From positions 1,233,501-1,297,500 of the forward strand of contig LSRY02000020.1 of the NCBI GenBank assembly GCA_001643675.2: 64,000 bases of DNA, read 5' to 3'. Below are positions 1 through 11,800 of the stretch, in pieces. This DNA is from Monocercomonoides exilis. Its lineage: Eukaryota > Preaxostyla > Oxymonadida > Polymastigidae. A model generated the notes under the pieces. It was not told where the DNA came from. It did not search any database and was given only the letters and a program-made list of their open reading frames with translations. The translations under genes and the position numbers were made by a program. Position 1 is the stretch's first letter. Each line of letters begins with the position of its first letter.

Positions 1-1234
1 CATCGCAGAAGGCGGAGATTGGTCAAGCAGACGAGGAGAAGATAGAGAGCGACTTAAAGTCTGCTGCGCAGTTTTGATCTCTTTTTCTTCTTTGACTGAG
101 GCAGACGGGTTGAAGAAAGTAACATTCTGTACAATCACCGGCTCGTATGGGGTGAATGCATGGGGTGATGAAATATGCCTTGAAGAAGGAGAGAGAAGAT
201 AGGAACCTGCAGGTGATGATGGAGTCTGAGAAAGCATAACTGGCGAGCTTTGCTGTTTAATCTTTGAAGCTGCTGGCAAAGTGGCAGTTGGGGCATCAAT
301 TTTCTTTTCTTGCTGAATGCATTCAGTATTTGTCATTTTCATTGAATCGGCATCAGAAGCAATAACGGGATTAGGAGCAACAAACGATTGCAAATCAGTT
401 GTTTGATGTGCTTCTGGCTGTTCTTTTTCATTTATTTCTTCATTTTGCTTTTCTTGTGAAAGGTTGTCTTTTATATTATTTGTTGACTCAAGCGAAAAGC
501 TTTGAGATGCCTCCAATTCTTTTAGCATCCTGTATCTTTCTGCTTCCATTTCTTCGAATTCTTTCTCATTTTTTTCCCAAATTTGTTGGTACAGCTGCTG
601 ATAACTGTATTTTTTTGGAACTTTTGGGGCTGTATGAAGATGTTCGTTTATTCTCTTTCTTTTTAGAAGAGTTCTGATTGTATGATGATTTGGAGAATGC
701 TTTGGAATACTTTTCTCCATTTTTTCTTTAATCTCTTGCTTCATACGATTGAATTCCTTTCTCTCACGCTTTTTCACTGCACGTTCCTGTTTTAATTTCT
801 CCTGACATACAAAAATGAGCAAATTGAATAATTTTTGAAAGTTTGCTTCATGTTAATTATTCATATATTTATAAACTTTTCTTTTATTTTCTTCATTCAA
901 CATTCGTTGTTTCCTTCTACGTTCGATTTCCTCTCTAGCTTGCTCTCTGAGTGCTTTTCTCTCTTTTTCTTTTTTATAAATTGTTTGGTAATCACCGAAA
1001 ACATAAACAAGAAAAAAAACACATTCAAAAAATGCAAAGAAAACGAAATAAACCTGCTAATACAAATTGCACTCCTTTAGAAACATGATTTTCAATCAAG
1101 TTTTCATCGTTATTACATTGGTAATTTAATTCCTATCGTTTAAATTGTATTATATCAAAAAGCAAAATTTCTAGAAGAATAACCAAAAAAACACAAACTT
1201 GAACCTGAGGCACATGATCACAATAATTTTCCAT
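1..1234 (-). CDS. Charged coiled-coil protein, 3' part beyond window
   Basis: Proposed minus-strand exons are 1205-1234 (ATG at 1234), 1054-1132, 877-968 and 1-801, which continue in one frame for 334 codons before the window ends. Introns are 72, 85 and 75 nt and start GTTCAA, GTTTAT and GTTTAT. The N-terminal part is short and acidic. Residues about 35-90 are a Lys/Glu/Arg-rich segment of coiled-coil type. A less repetitive segment follows, with motifs such as TAPKVPKKYSYQQLYQ and IWEKNEKEFEEMEAERYRML, and then a Ser/Pro/Gln-rich disordered stretch reaching the edge. I do not recognise the family. The exon joins rest on phase agreement, and the first two exons are the least certain. The 801-nt exon is very likely coding because it is open throughout and has protein-like composition. 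Confidence 0.65.
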
Positions 1235-1753
1235 AGAAAAAGAACTTGAGATTTAAATGAGAGTATCTTATATGCAACAGAAATCAAATCAAGATTTTTT
1301 ATTGATCACAATCCCCATTGACACGATTGAGAAATTTTTCGTTGAATGTTAATCTCAAGCTAAAAATCACATGAAATGACATCAGTTTTTCTTTTTAAAA
1401 AGAATGTCGAATTGCAATTTTTTTTAATTGTGAAAATTAAAAAAATTTGCATTTCGATATATTCTTTAAAACAATACAGAAACGAAAACATGAAATCAGC
1501 CAAGATAAAGCAAAAGAGCAGAAAGAAAAATAAAATGAAAGCGTGCAACATTTATGAAAAAAATGAAATGAGAAGTCTATTGTTCAATTTTTTGGTATCT
1601 AACATCTTTGTGAACGTTGAAGCACCGTAAAAAACATCTAGCAGAATACACATTGCATGCGTATGAGTCGTTAAATCTGTTTTTTAAAAAATAAAACAAG
1701 TGAGGGATAAGTAATTAGAAGGTGAATTAAAATCAGTTATTCCCGTAAATTGA
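1235..1753. other. AT-rich intergenic stretch
   Basis: No supported gene. Open frames on both strands near 1360-1630 are made of AT-rich codons (Phe, Lys, Ile, Asn) with no domain and look like chance. The stretch holds the 5' flank of the coiled-coil gene. Confidence 0.5.
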
Positions 1754-2067
1754 GCAAAAAGAATGAGGAGGAATTGATGAAGGCTTTGTTTCCGCGGTTA
1801 ATGATGCTCGAGAAGATTCCGCATCACCTTGAAGTTCCTAAATAAACTGAAAAAGAAAATGATTGCGGCAATATAATAAAAGACATGCTGATTCAAAAAG
1901 TGTATCACGAAAAGTGGTAACAAGTTTCTTTTCAGGGGTTCGAATTTCAAAGTCTCCGTGTGCTTGTCTCCATTTTCATGTGATCGAACATCATCACGAA
2001 AATAAGTTCCTCGACTGCTTGTTGTATTTACCCTTGAATATTTCGTGCCAACTTCAGATTCAATGCT
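1754..2067 (-). CDS. Possible small hypothetical gene or gene remnant
   Basis: On the minus strand a segment from about 2067 to 1915 reads as protein-like sequence (for example YFRDDVRSHENGDKHTETLK). It is followed by a pyrimidine-rich tract with two AG acceptors near 1845. After the second acceptor the frame either runs Asp/Glu/Ser/Pro-rich to a TGA near 1754 or, in another phase, ends at TAA 1798. Upstream the frame closes at a stop and I cannot find a clean start exon, so this could be the 3' end of a gene with an unseen first exon or a decayed fragment. Base composition is higher in GC than the flanks, which favours a coding origin. No family recognised. Confidence 0.3.
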
Positions 2068-2392
2068 TCTCAGATATAACGTTGCATTTTACTGTAAATT
2101 TTCGTTTGAATGCGAAATTCTGACAACATAAAAAATTTACATAATGTCATAAGCATTCAAAAATAATAGATTTCGAAATGACTCCAAAGCACCACAAAAA
2201 CAATGTTCATTTGATCAACATTTTTAGATAAAGGGCTTTAAATTATTTTATATTTGATTTCTTTCTCACTCAAAGGACAAAGGTTAGAAAAATGCATATG
2301 TACTCATAATTAGATGTTATTAATTTTTGAAATGTCATTTCAATATTTGCTTTTTATTTCTGTTTGCTGACACTGGTTTATTTCAATTAGAA

Positions 2393-3385
2393 ATGCCTTC
2401 ATCTCCTCGTAGATCTTCTTCACGCAGTAGTAATAGTCGTCATCGTTCATATGATGTAAATGATGAACACTATAGACGTAGACGATATCGTTCTCCTTCC
2501 TCAAGATCTCGCAACTTGTCAAGAGGTTCACATCACTCACATCATCGTTCCCGTGATGACCATCATCACCGTTATCGTTCACGAAGCCGAAGTCGATCTC
2601 GAGATTCTTTATACAGAAGACGCGATAGATCTCGTTCTTCGCGTTCTGATTCACCACGATCTAGGCATTGGCATGATAATTATTCTCATCGCTTATCTCC
2701 ATCTTCTTATCGTCGTACTTTTCGTAACGACGATCGTCAATCACGTAGAATGTTCCAGCAACGAACGAGGAGAGATAATAGATTGAAAAGCGAAAGATAT
2801 ACGAAAGAAGAAATTGAATCTTGCCGGCATATTTTCTTGGGAAATCTTGATTCTGAAGTGAACAACGATACAATAAAAAGGCAAATCGGAAGTGAGCTTG
2901 TGGATAAAGTGTTAAATATTACAATGTTTCAAGGAGGTTCTCGCCCAAAAGGCATAGCATTTGTTGAATGCAATAGTCATGAAGATGCAGAAGAAATTTT
3001 CAATGCTCTAAAAGGAACTGCAATCAGAGGAAGGACAATCAACGTTGACTGGGACATCGGAAGAGAAGCAAAAGAAAAACAAAGAAGAAAGCAAGATGCT
3101 GAAGTATCTCTTCCACCGCTCCAAGATTCTTCTGACTTTGCTTCCTCCTCGTCTGATCCATCTTCTTTAACTTTTTCAAATACTTCGAGCGAGTCAGCAG
3201 ATAATTTTGAAAAGGAAGAGCATTCGGCTGTTGGTAGATCACCTTCGCCTCCTCGCTCTCGTTCTCGCTCTCGGTCCCCTTCACAACCTCATTCTCACTC
3301 TCGTTCTCAATCCCCTCGTTCATCTGCACCAGATGTTTCTCATTCCCCTTTACTTGCTTCTGAGCCTTCCACAGAACCGCTGTAG
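2393..3385 (+). CDS. SR-type RNA-binding protein with one RRM
   Basis: A 330-residue protein expected to act in pre-mRNA splicing or mRNA handling in the nucleus. Residues 1-135 are an RS/RD/RH-rich domain with many Arg-Ser dipeptides. One RRM lies at about 143-220, with RNP2-like HIFLGNL near 146 and RNP1-like RPKGIAFVEC near 183. The C-terminus (about 255-330) is again Ser/Pro/Arg-rich, with repeated RSRSRS-type runs. I chose the ATG at 2393 because it follows a CAATTAG acceptor-like sequence. An in-frame ATG at 2327 would add 22 hydrophobic residues that do not suit an SR protein and probably lie in a 5' intron or UTR. The layout resembles Tra2 or SRSF proteins, but no single orthologue is evident. 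The stop is TAG. Confidence 0.85.
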   Translation: MPSSPRRSSSRSSNSRHRSYDVNDEHYRRRRYRSPSSRSRNLSRGSHHSHHRSRDDHHHRYRSRSRSRSRDSLYRRRDRSRSSRSDSPRSRHWHDNYSHRLSPSSYRRTFRNDDRQSRRMFQQRTRRDNRLKSERYTKEEIESCRHIFLGNLDSEVNNDTIKRQIGSELVDKVLNITMFQGGSRPKGIAFVECNSHEDAEEIFNALKGTAIRGRTINVDWDIGREAKEKQRRKQDAEVSLPPLQDSSDFASSSSDPSSLTFSNTSSESADNFEKEEHSAVGRSPSPPRSRSRSRSPSQPHSHSRSQSPRSSAPDVSHSPLLASEPSTEPL

Positions 3386-3889
3386 GAAGCACTTCAATTC
3401 AAGTGTGTTTTAGTGTGTATAAGTTTATGGCGGGTATTTTTTTCAGTGTTATTCGGTGAATTCTTTTAATGTGTTTTTTTTTTTTAAGTGTGTATTTCAT
3501 TTGGATTTCTGAAAAGATCGGAACAAAGAAATTTTTCTATTCACAAAGGAGGCATTCCTTTTGAATAGAAATATGAAAGTGAAAATAGTCTTTTTTTATG
3601 GTGCATCACTTATTTGAGTATCTGTTCATATTATAAATATTTTTTCTTTCTTTTTTGTAGTTATGTAATTTTATTTTTAAAAATTAATTTCAACAACCAT
3701 AGAAAAATCCAAATGATAAACATTAGCGAAAATCAAATACATTAAAACTTTTTTTATTGCGAAAAGAATTGTGCATTTTTATTCAATTGTGAAAAACGAA
3801 CCAGTATAAATCACAAATTTCAGGGAAAAGTTTTTTAAGTTCAATGTATTCTTTCCAGATAATCCATTCAAACACTTTGGAATAGATGT
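3386..3889. other. AT-rich convergent intergenic region
   Basis: Lies between the convergent SR protein and ARM-like protein genes. It contains long T runs (about 3474-3486) and no supported gene. The minus-strand frame that continues to 3783 is out of phase with the predicted last exon of the ARM-like gene. Confidence 0.5.
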
Positions 3890-6800
3890 TTAATTGAACG
3901 AAAAATTGAATCGACCAGATGTTTGGATTGAAGATAAAATTGGATTCTTTTTTGAGATTTTTAAACTTCAACGGAAGAAAACCAGCATTAATAACATATC
4001 ACTGACAGTCTGTATGATAACGACTTTGTTGATACAGGAGAGTCGATTCAGTTCCTCTCAGATTAAGCTTTTTCTTCATTTCCAGCCTGTTGAGCACATT
4101 AATTGACTTCATCCATAAAAAATCACGTTCCTCCGCATTCATTGAAGGAAAAAATGTTGCTACTTACAACTTAGAAAGAGAAGTGAATAAATTCTCAATT
4201 TTTGTAAAGTTTTTTTTTTTAGAAAAAATAAAATTTTGTGTTATGCAAAAGATTGCAAATAAAAATTTTCCTTCAATTTTCCGAAATTTCTCAATTTAAA
4301 ACAGAAAAACGATGAAGAGTGCTTAAAAGAGAAAATGCCTCCAATGAAATAGATGGAACCTGTTTAGAAGAACATAAATTAATAAGTATTTGTAAGTCAT
4401 TTTTGGATATTTTAAATTGCTCAATAAAAGCAGAAGCATCTGAAGATACGTCTTGCCTATCGCCGGATTCAGCGTGCACAGATGGAATAGTAAGAACGAA
4501 AAGACTGAGAAGCTTGAGTGCAAGAATAATGCTCTGTTCTGATGAATCTGCGAGACACGATAGCAAAACAGGAACAGCACCTGACATTATCAAAACCTTT
4601 CGATTGCCTATAATGTTTGGAAAAAAATAATATTTCATAAGAAAAGAGAGAAATATTAATGAAAATTGAATTTTTTTGCAAAATTAAGAAAGGAAAAGGA
4701 AAAGGAAAAGGAAAAGGAAAAGGAAAAGAAAAACGAAAGAAATTGCTTTATAAAACACATGTTTGTCGCTTAAAGAGCACACCTTGATATTCTGCCAAGC
4801 ATGACAATGCACCCAGATAATTAACCAACTGTTCCCCATTTGATTTATCCGATATTAAATCACATAAAGCCTTTGAAATTTCTATTAACAGCACATCCGG
4901 CACTGGCTTTGCCTTATAAAAGAAACACATCAACAAAATTGCATTGCAAAACAATTCAAAATCAAGCTTTGAATCACCGCTTTCTCCTTTCTCGTAAGCA
5001 AAAACAGAAGAAACGTTAAACGCTTGCCCTTTTTCATTTGCTTGTCTTTTACCTTTGTATATATGCAATTGAGACTCCACAAAAAGCTGCAAAACACTGA
5101 GGCATCCAACACTGTGGAAGTAATTGAAAAAGACATTTGGTTGGGGCTTTGGTTGCTTTGGTAGTTCTGAATCAGAATAAATGCGAATAACTTCGAGTTC
5201 GTCTGTAACGTATGATCGAATGCATTTGTCTTTTGGATTAACTGAACCAGAACTTTCTGGGTTAACTTGCTGAGACTCAATATCTCTGGCAAGCTTGCAC
5301 GCCATCGCCATCCCTGCCATGGCTGCTCCATATAGCAAATCCAGAGCTGTGCCAATCAGTTTTCTTCCGCTGTTTGCAAGAGTGTTAAGTTCATTCACTT
5401 TGTTTGTTATGTCTTGGAGAGGCTTTCGTGTTGAAGAATCTGAAGAGGAACTGCTCAATACAACCGAGTTTTGTTTGATAATTGCAGAAAACGATTCTTT
5501 CACATTCTCCCACAATTTCTGGGGGAAAAGCTGTGGAATAATTGGAGTCGAACCATCAACCAAAAAACAGTGCTGAGAAGAAGCTTTCATTTCTGTGTCA
5601 ACAATTCCCGCTAAGCACATCCCGAGTAGCATTGCCTCTCCCACGTACCGTGGCACGTTTGATCGCGCTGCTGTTGACATTGAATCTCTGTCCAGCAAAG
5701 ATATCAGCCTCACAATTTCAATAGAAGCACTCCGGAGTGAGGAAGATGGATGAATGAGAAAGGCAAAAATATGTTCAAGCAAAGGAGAATGAAGAATCTG
5801 CATTTCAACTGGCATATCGAAGCAAAGATTCTCATAAACAATTTTGAGCAATTTCAATGCAGAAACTGCATTGGCAACGATGTAAGGGTTTTCCTTGCAC
5901 TTTTCAGTTGTGGAGCTGTTAACCGAATCTGACGAAACCGCAACAAACACATTTTCAAGAGCACGAAAAAGACCTTCTTCAAGCATATCTGCACACACTT
6001 TGGGAGGTGAAGAAAAATCCATTTTATACGGCACATCCGAATAGGCTATCTGAGTTAGGCATTCCAAAATTTTGCTACAGACAAATGGTGAAGCCTTTGA
6101 CATGGCACGTATCAGCTTTTCTTCAGCTTTGCAGTCTCTTAAGCATTGGACGTTTGCTTTTTTAAAAAAATATAAAGATGAAGAAAACAAGAAGAAAAGT
6201 TTAGAATATTCAAATAATCGTTGAGAAAAAAATAAAATAAAATAAAACATGAAAAAAAAAAAGTAATTTGTTTCAAACGTGAATGTTCCAACAAAGCAAC
6301 AATGCCATCGAGAATTCGCGATAAGATGCGCTCATCGTTGCAAGGCAGCAGTTGTTTGATTGTTTTTGTGATCATCTCCTCTCCAATTTTCATGGCAGAA
6401 ATTCCTTTGTTGATCAGCATTAATGAGATAGAAGCAGATTTGCAATGATTATCTGAAGGTATTTTAATCGCACTTTTATCAACCGCAAAAGGAACTTCGA
6501 TGATGGCCGATTCTGATGATGAAATAACTTTATCCAACGAAATGGAAAGCTGAGAAATTTCAAATAATTCCTTAAATTTGTTGAATTGTGCTTGCTTTTC
6601 AATGTTAAGCCCGACTGCTGCAATGTTTTCAGTTGTGCCGAGTGCAAAGGTGAGCAGCGCAGAAAGAGCAGGATAATAACTTTTCGGAATGAGTGAATGG
6701 CAGTCAATGCAATTGCTAATGGCATCTGCCAATAGTTTCAGAACGTTCAAGCTAATCATACGCTCAACCTGCTTATTTGAAGCAGAGCAGCTCATGTTGT

Positions 6801-7784
6801 ACAAAACGGAAAATGCTTCAACGAGACTCCCATCGTCAATGCCTGTGCACAACAAAGTGCTGTTGACCTGCAATGCAGAATCAAATAGCTCCCAGTTTTC
6901 TCTCTTCATAATAACGTTGACTGCTTTGCATGACGAAACAATATTTGCGAGTGTCTTGAATGATTCGCTGCGGAGTTTTGTGTTGCTTGTGTTTATAAGA
7001 TAAAAAAGCGTTTGAATGAGTCCACCGTTGACATATTTACGCTGTGTGCGAATTTTTAGAGCAACCTCTTCTTGTATATCTGAAAGGATCGAGCAAACAA
7101 CTTCCACGCTTGAGTTTCTTCAAAAAAGCAATATGAGAAAAAAGGAACGAGGATAAAATAACTAAAAAGCAAACTTTAGCGCAAGAATTTTGTTTTCAAT
7201 AGATTTCAAATTCTTTGGTTTGTCTCCAATCGTTCCACTATCATTTTTTGTCTAAAAAATAAATAAATAAAAATACAAATGAAAATGAAAAGGTGGACAT
7301 TAATTTGAGCATACATCATGAACAACAAGAAGTTCATCGCAGACAGATTTCAAAGGCTGTTGTTCCGTTGAACCAAGAATTAGTCTGTGAAGTGTGAATA
7401 ATATCATTTGTAATTCAAGCTTATAAAAGTTTTTTAAAAATAGCAAAAAATAAATAGGAAAAGCGAACCTTATAGGGGTGTGGATTAATTAAATTAACAT
7501 TCAGCACAATCGTTGGAATAAGATTAGAAGAAACAATTGAATCAATATTTCTATTATCTAAGATAAAGTGTAAAAATGCATTTAAATCAAATATAAAACC
7601 TTCTAATAAACGGTTTCGAAACTGCCTGATTATTTCAATTGATCCAGAAATTGAAGGATCACGAATTGCATCTTCGACTTGTTTCAAATATTTCGACTTT
7701 TTTCAAAAAAACAATGATGCTCAAAATAATAAACAAAAAAGAAAATACATCATAAGTTAACAATGGGGCATCTTTAGAAGCCAT
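3890..7784 (-). CDS. Large ARM/HEAT-like helical-repeat protein, nine exons
   Basis: Predicted minus-strand exons: 7749-7784, 7469-7696, 7315-7419, 7175-7251, 6279-7117, 4783-6156, 4311-4607, 4036-4159 and 3890-3965. All phases agree and give 1,051 residues starting MASKDAPLLTYD. Introns are 41-175 nt and begin mainly with GTTTG, GTATG or GTGTG. The protein is built of amphipathic helices with Leu/Ala/Ser-rich repeats (for example FYLINTSNTKLRSESFKTLA and LKLLSLFVLTIPS), typical of armadillo or HEAT solenoids that act as binding scaffolds. No catalytic motif or membrane segment is seen. The last two exons are less certain than the central ones, and an alternative is termination at 4291. The precise family is not recognised. 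Confidence 0.75.
4686..4733 (+). repeat. GGAAAA hexanucleotide microsatellite
   Basis: About seven copies of GGAAAA between 4686 and 4733, within the 175-nt intron between exons 6 and 7 of the ARM-like gene. On the coding strand it is a TTTTCC pyrimidine tract. Confidence 0.9.
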
Positions 7785-8140
7785 TGTTTTTATCAAAATC
7801 AACACAATAAAAATATATCAAGTTTTTCAACTAAATAATGTAATGGTAGTTTGGATCGAAATATTGCTTATTCTTTCGTAAATAAATTGAAATAACATTT
7901 CCACAACTGGTCATTAAAAAAAAGAATATCCAGGTTAAAAGATAAGCACTCCTGTTTTGTTGAGAATAAAATATATCCTTGAATATGAATGATTTTTCAC
8001 ATTAAAAATATTCAAGGAATAATAATCACCATGACATATACATTTTTTTCGTTCATTTTTTTAACTTTTCCTATGAATTATTTCCTTTGAAGGTTCCAAA
8101 GAAAAAAAAAAATCTTTTAATGCCCAATATAATTTTTTTG
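7785..8140. other. Divergent intergenic region
   Basis: A 356-nt AT-rich spacer separating the divergent ARM-like (minus) and FCF2-like (plus) genes, so it probably holds both promoters. A short imperfect inverted repeat is visible near 7970-8020 (CCTTGAATAT / ATATTCAAGG). No gene seen. Confidence 0.5.
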
Positions 8141-8741
8141 ATGATTGATAATTTATTTGAGAGGTTTTTTGAAATTATTAGTGCGTAACAAATATCAATT
8201 TATTTTTTTTTATTTTTAAATTTTTTTATCGTCAAGCACACTTTCGCTAGAACTTAGTCGTGCGTTAAATTATTCGCAAAACACACTTGTTCCACAACAA
8301 ACTGCTATCCGTAAGGAAAAGGCAATAATTCCTTTAGGAAAGCAAGAACCAAAAGCCATAATGACAAAAAAGTGGGCAAGTATGGAATCATCAAAAACAG
8401 ATGAATCAGTAGAGAAGGATTTGCGATTTCTTGAACTTAGGAAATATGCAAGCAAAAAGCAGTTCTACAAATCTACAGGAATGAAAGAAAAGCCTAAAAC
8501 ATTTCAAGTGTGCATTTTATAATTGAAAATTTATATTTCATGTGTGGTTTTATGATGGTAGATTGGCACTGTGATGGAAGGCCCTGGAGAATATTTCTCT
8601 GGTAGACTAACAAAGAAGCAACGACAAAAGACGTTGCTTGATGAAATCAAACAAACAAGATCTGAAAAAGATCGTTTGAAAAAGCCAGTTGCTAAAGGAG
8701 CCCCAGCACCAAGAAAACGAAAAATCCAAAAAAGAAAATAA
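8141..8741 (+). CDS. FCF2: FCF2-like pre-rRNA processing protein
   Basis: Exons 8141-8163, 8237-8507 and 8562-8741 join in frame to 157 residues. The C-terminal half matches the Fcf2 domain: the KWASMESS start of the domain, DLRFLELRKYASKKQFYK, then KPKTFQ joined by splicing to IGTVMEGPGEYFSGRLTKKQ and the QRQKTLLDEI motif. Fcf2 (human DNTTIP2/TdIF2) is a nucleolar protein of the small-subunit processome, needed for early cleavages of pre-rRNA. The second intron interrupts the most conserved motif, so an unspliced reading misses the gene. The tiny first exon (M-I-D-N-L-F-E) is inferred from phase and a GT/AG pair. The length is short but usual for the family (about 200 residues in yeast). The C-terminus is Lys/Arg-rich. 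Confidence 0.88.
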
Positions 8742-8898
8742 AAACCTACACTTCACAAAAAACACTTCACTAACTCAAAAATTGCAACAATGTAATGTAA
8801 ATTTTCTGAAGTTAGCATTTATGTTGTATTTTTGCATGCTGTTAAAACTTTTTATTGATCATTTCATATTTTTTTATCAATCCATCAACAAATAACTT
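8742..8898. terminator. Short convergent 3' spacer
   Basis: Only 157 nt separate the FCF2-like stop from the stop of the NEK kinase on the other strand, so the two transcripts probably end within it or overlap. It is AT-rich, with AATAAA-like strings. The exact 3' ends cannot be seen. Confidence 0.3.
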
Positions 8899-11800
8899 TC
8901 ATTCTAAATCCAAATCTTCTTCTCCTCCGAAATCATCAAAAGCTTCATCATTATCATCTTCTTGTTGTTCTTCAGAAAGAGGCTTTTTAAGAACAGAAGC
9001 ATACTCATTAAGTGCATCGTGAAAGTGCTTTCTTTCTTCAATGGACTTTTCCATCTTCTCTTGCGGATCAGGTGTCTCGTCAAGAATATCATTGGCATCA
9101 ATCACCAGTTGGAGTGTGACTTCGGCAGCAACTCTGGTACTCTGCTCGGGAGACGCTGCCAGGTCCAGAGAAAGCACAGACGAGGCAGACGTTGCTGGAG
9201 CAGCCTTGGAAGCCTTAACAGCCTTGACAGCCTCAGGAGCAGATGCATCGTCCTGATCAGAATGAAGGAGAGGAGGTGGGGTGAGCGGGTGTTTGGCAGC
9301 CTCGGCTGCAGATGGAGTGTGATGTGACGACGGCTGGCTGATGACTGGCTGGTGTGCTCGCTTCAGAGGTAAGGGTTCTGCAGAAGGCCCAGAGCTCTTT
9401 TTGGATTCGTCTGTGTGAAGTGTGTCAGGAATCAGAGAAGGAATGTTTCTGAGCGAATCGTCCCGCTGCCTTTCCAATCGGCTTCTCTCTTCCATCTTTT
9501 GAAAGGGCTTTGCACGCGGATTTTGCAGCTCGGATGTGATTTCTCGCAATTCTGCTGCTTTTCGCTCAAAAAGCTGCAGATTTTGCGCTTTTTTCAGTTC
9601 TTTTGCGTCTTTTTCGCTCTTGTCTGAATGAGCAGATGAAGATTCTGTTGGATGAGGTGCAGATGTGTGTGTGATTGGCGAAGTGATGAAAGGAAGAGGA
9701 TGTGGATTGCTTGAGACAGAATGATTATCATCCATCTTGTCCACACTTTTTGATGGATGCAACGCTGGTGTAGTTTGTTTGGGTAAATGTGGTGATTCTT
9801 TAGAAGAAGAAGAAGAAGAAGAAGAAGAAGAAGAAGAAGAAGAAGAACAAGAAGAAGAAGAAGAAGAACAAGAAGAAGAAGAAGAAGAACAAGAAGAAGA
9901 AGAAGAAGAAGACGAGGAAGAGGAGGAAGTTGTAGAAGATGTTGAATGATCAAGTGAATGCGAAGAAGCGGATGAGAGGTGCTGTGGAGGCTGTGGAGGA
10001 AGAGCAGATGAAGCACGGCGATGTTGAATGGAAGCATATGAAGTTTGATGAGATGGCGAAGAAGCAAGTTTGTTTGCTGTCTGCTGCTCTTCCCGAAACA
10101 GCCTTTGCTGCGAATCCGAGCGCCTCTGCGCAGTCGATGGACGAGAAGCGTATGAAGAGTTCGGAGAAGGAGAAGGAGAACGTGCAGGTGATGTAAGCAC
10201 TGGCGTGGATGGAGACGAGGAGAGCCTGCGAAGTGCGGGCTTTGCTGCTAAAGACGGCGACGAGTGCTGAGAGACAAGCGGAGGGTGGGCAGAGGACGGG
10301 CGCGAGCGGCTGCTGTGCAGCTCGTGTGAAGGCTCTTGTGTTGTGCGATGGGCAGAGGAAGGGCGAGAATCGGAAGGGCGCGGAGAAGAAGGACGTGAAG
10401 TGGCGTGTGCAGAGGGAGAGGCAGATGTGTGTGGTGGAGCAGGGCTTAGGCGACGTGCGGAGACTGGGCGGGCGTAGGGTGACACATAGTTGGCACCATA
10501 CGGCTTTTTTGGCTGGGAGACAGGACGCTTTGGCTGAGTTGGGTGAGAAGAAGAAGAGGAGGAGGAGGAGGACGATGATGATGAAGTGGAGGAGGAAGCA
10601 GATGGAGAAGATGAAGAAGATGAAGAAGGAGAAGAAGGAGATGCTGATGAATTGCTTCTTGCAGAGAAAAGCGCTGTTGGGTGAGCAGAAGCCGGGCGAG
10701 GTGACTGAGAACGAGGTGTTCGAGAAGAAAGCCTGCCAGCAGAAGGATAGCGAGCAGCAGGCAGGAGCGAAATCACAGGGACAGACGGAGAAGGAGACAG
10801 CGATTTTGTGGCTTTGGAGTCAGAAGCCCCCTTGTGGGGATCGGGCTTTGCGGATGTTGGATTCTGGTATGAAGGAGAAGAGCGGGGAAGAAGCTCTTTC
10901 AGAAGTGCTATTGCTTCTGCCCCGCTTTTCTTCTCTTTTCCTTCTTCGGCTTCGCTTCTTCCATTTTCGGAATTTGCTTTTCCTTTCTCTTTTTCATTGT
11001 TTTTCTCTTTCTCTTTCTCTCCTTCTCCAAGTGCCTTTCCCATCACAGGAGAAATGGTTGCACTTTCATTCAGCAAAGCCTGCATTCTTGCACGAATAAA
11101 TGGTAAGTCCAGTATTTGTGCAGTTGTTGGCCGACGTTCAGGTCTCTGAGAAAAAAAAGCAGAAAGAAATTGTTGCAAAACATTTGCATAAACAATCATA
11201 ATAATAATAATTTTAAATTAATTTATTTTTTTTCAAAAATGACTTTAAATTTTTTTCTCATGATGAATAGAATATTTCTAACTTGGTTGAGCATGCTATC
11301 CACAAGCGACGACAGTTCTCTGCTGAATTTTGAGGCTGGCAGTTTTGTGTAATAGCCTCTGGCAATGCGCCCAATCAGCTGCTGATAATTCTGTGCTTCG
11401 AAAGGATGTCTGAAGGTGCACATCTCATAGAGAAGGCATCCAAGCGCCCATACATCAGACTTATAGCCATAACTATAAGGATTAAAGAATGATTGCATGT
11501 GAGTATGCAAATAAATATCAAATAACATTGCAAATAAGAAAATGCCAAATTTTTTAATAAAACTGAATTGCATTCGAAAAAGTATCAAACGGCTTGTTTT
11601 GGCTTAGTTCTGGAGACATGTAATATGGAGTGCCAACAACGGTCTTTGCCAACTCGCCCGAAGTCGAAAGGGTTTTTGCGATTCCAAAATCGCCTAAGAA
11701 TTTATGGAGAATAGTTACAAATAAGTTGAAGTGAAAGGCAATAAGAAGGCAATCAAACCAAGTTTGACCATTCCAGTTTTTGTTAGGAAAATGTTTTGAG

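Noticed and set aside
9594-10067. Leu-rich 157-codon frame inside the NEK tail
   Set aside because: Frame-shifted reading of the Ser-coding repeat; not an independent gene.
10209-11099. Plus-strand 296-codon frame opposite the NEK tail
   Set aside because: It lies wholly within the last exon of the kinase on the other strand and is Arg/Lys/Glu-rich as the complement of Ser/Pro/Leu codons.
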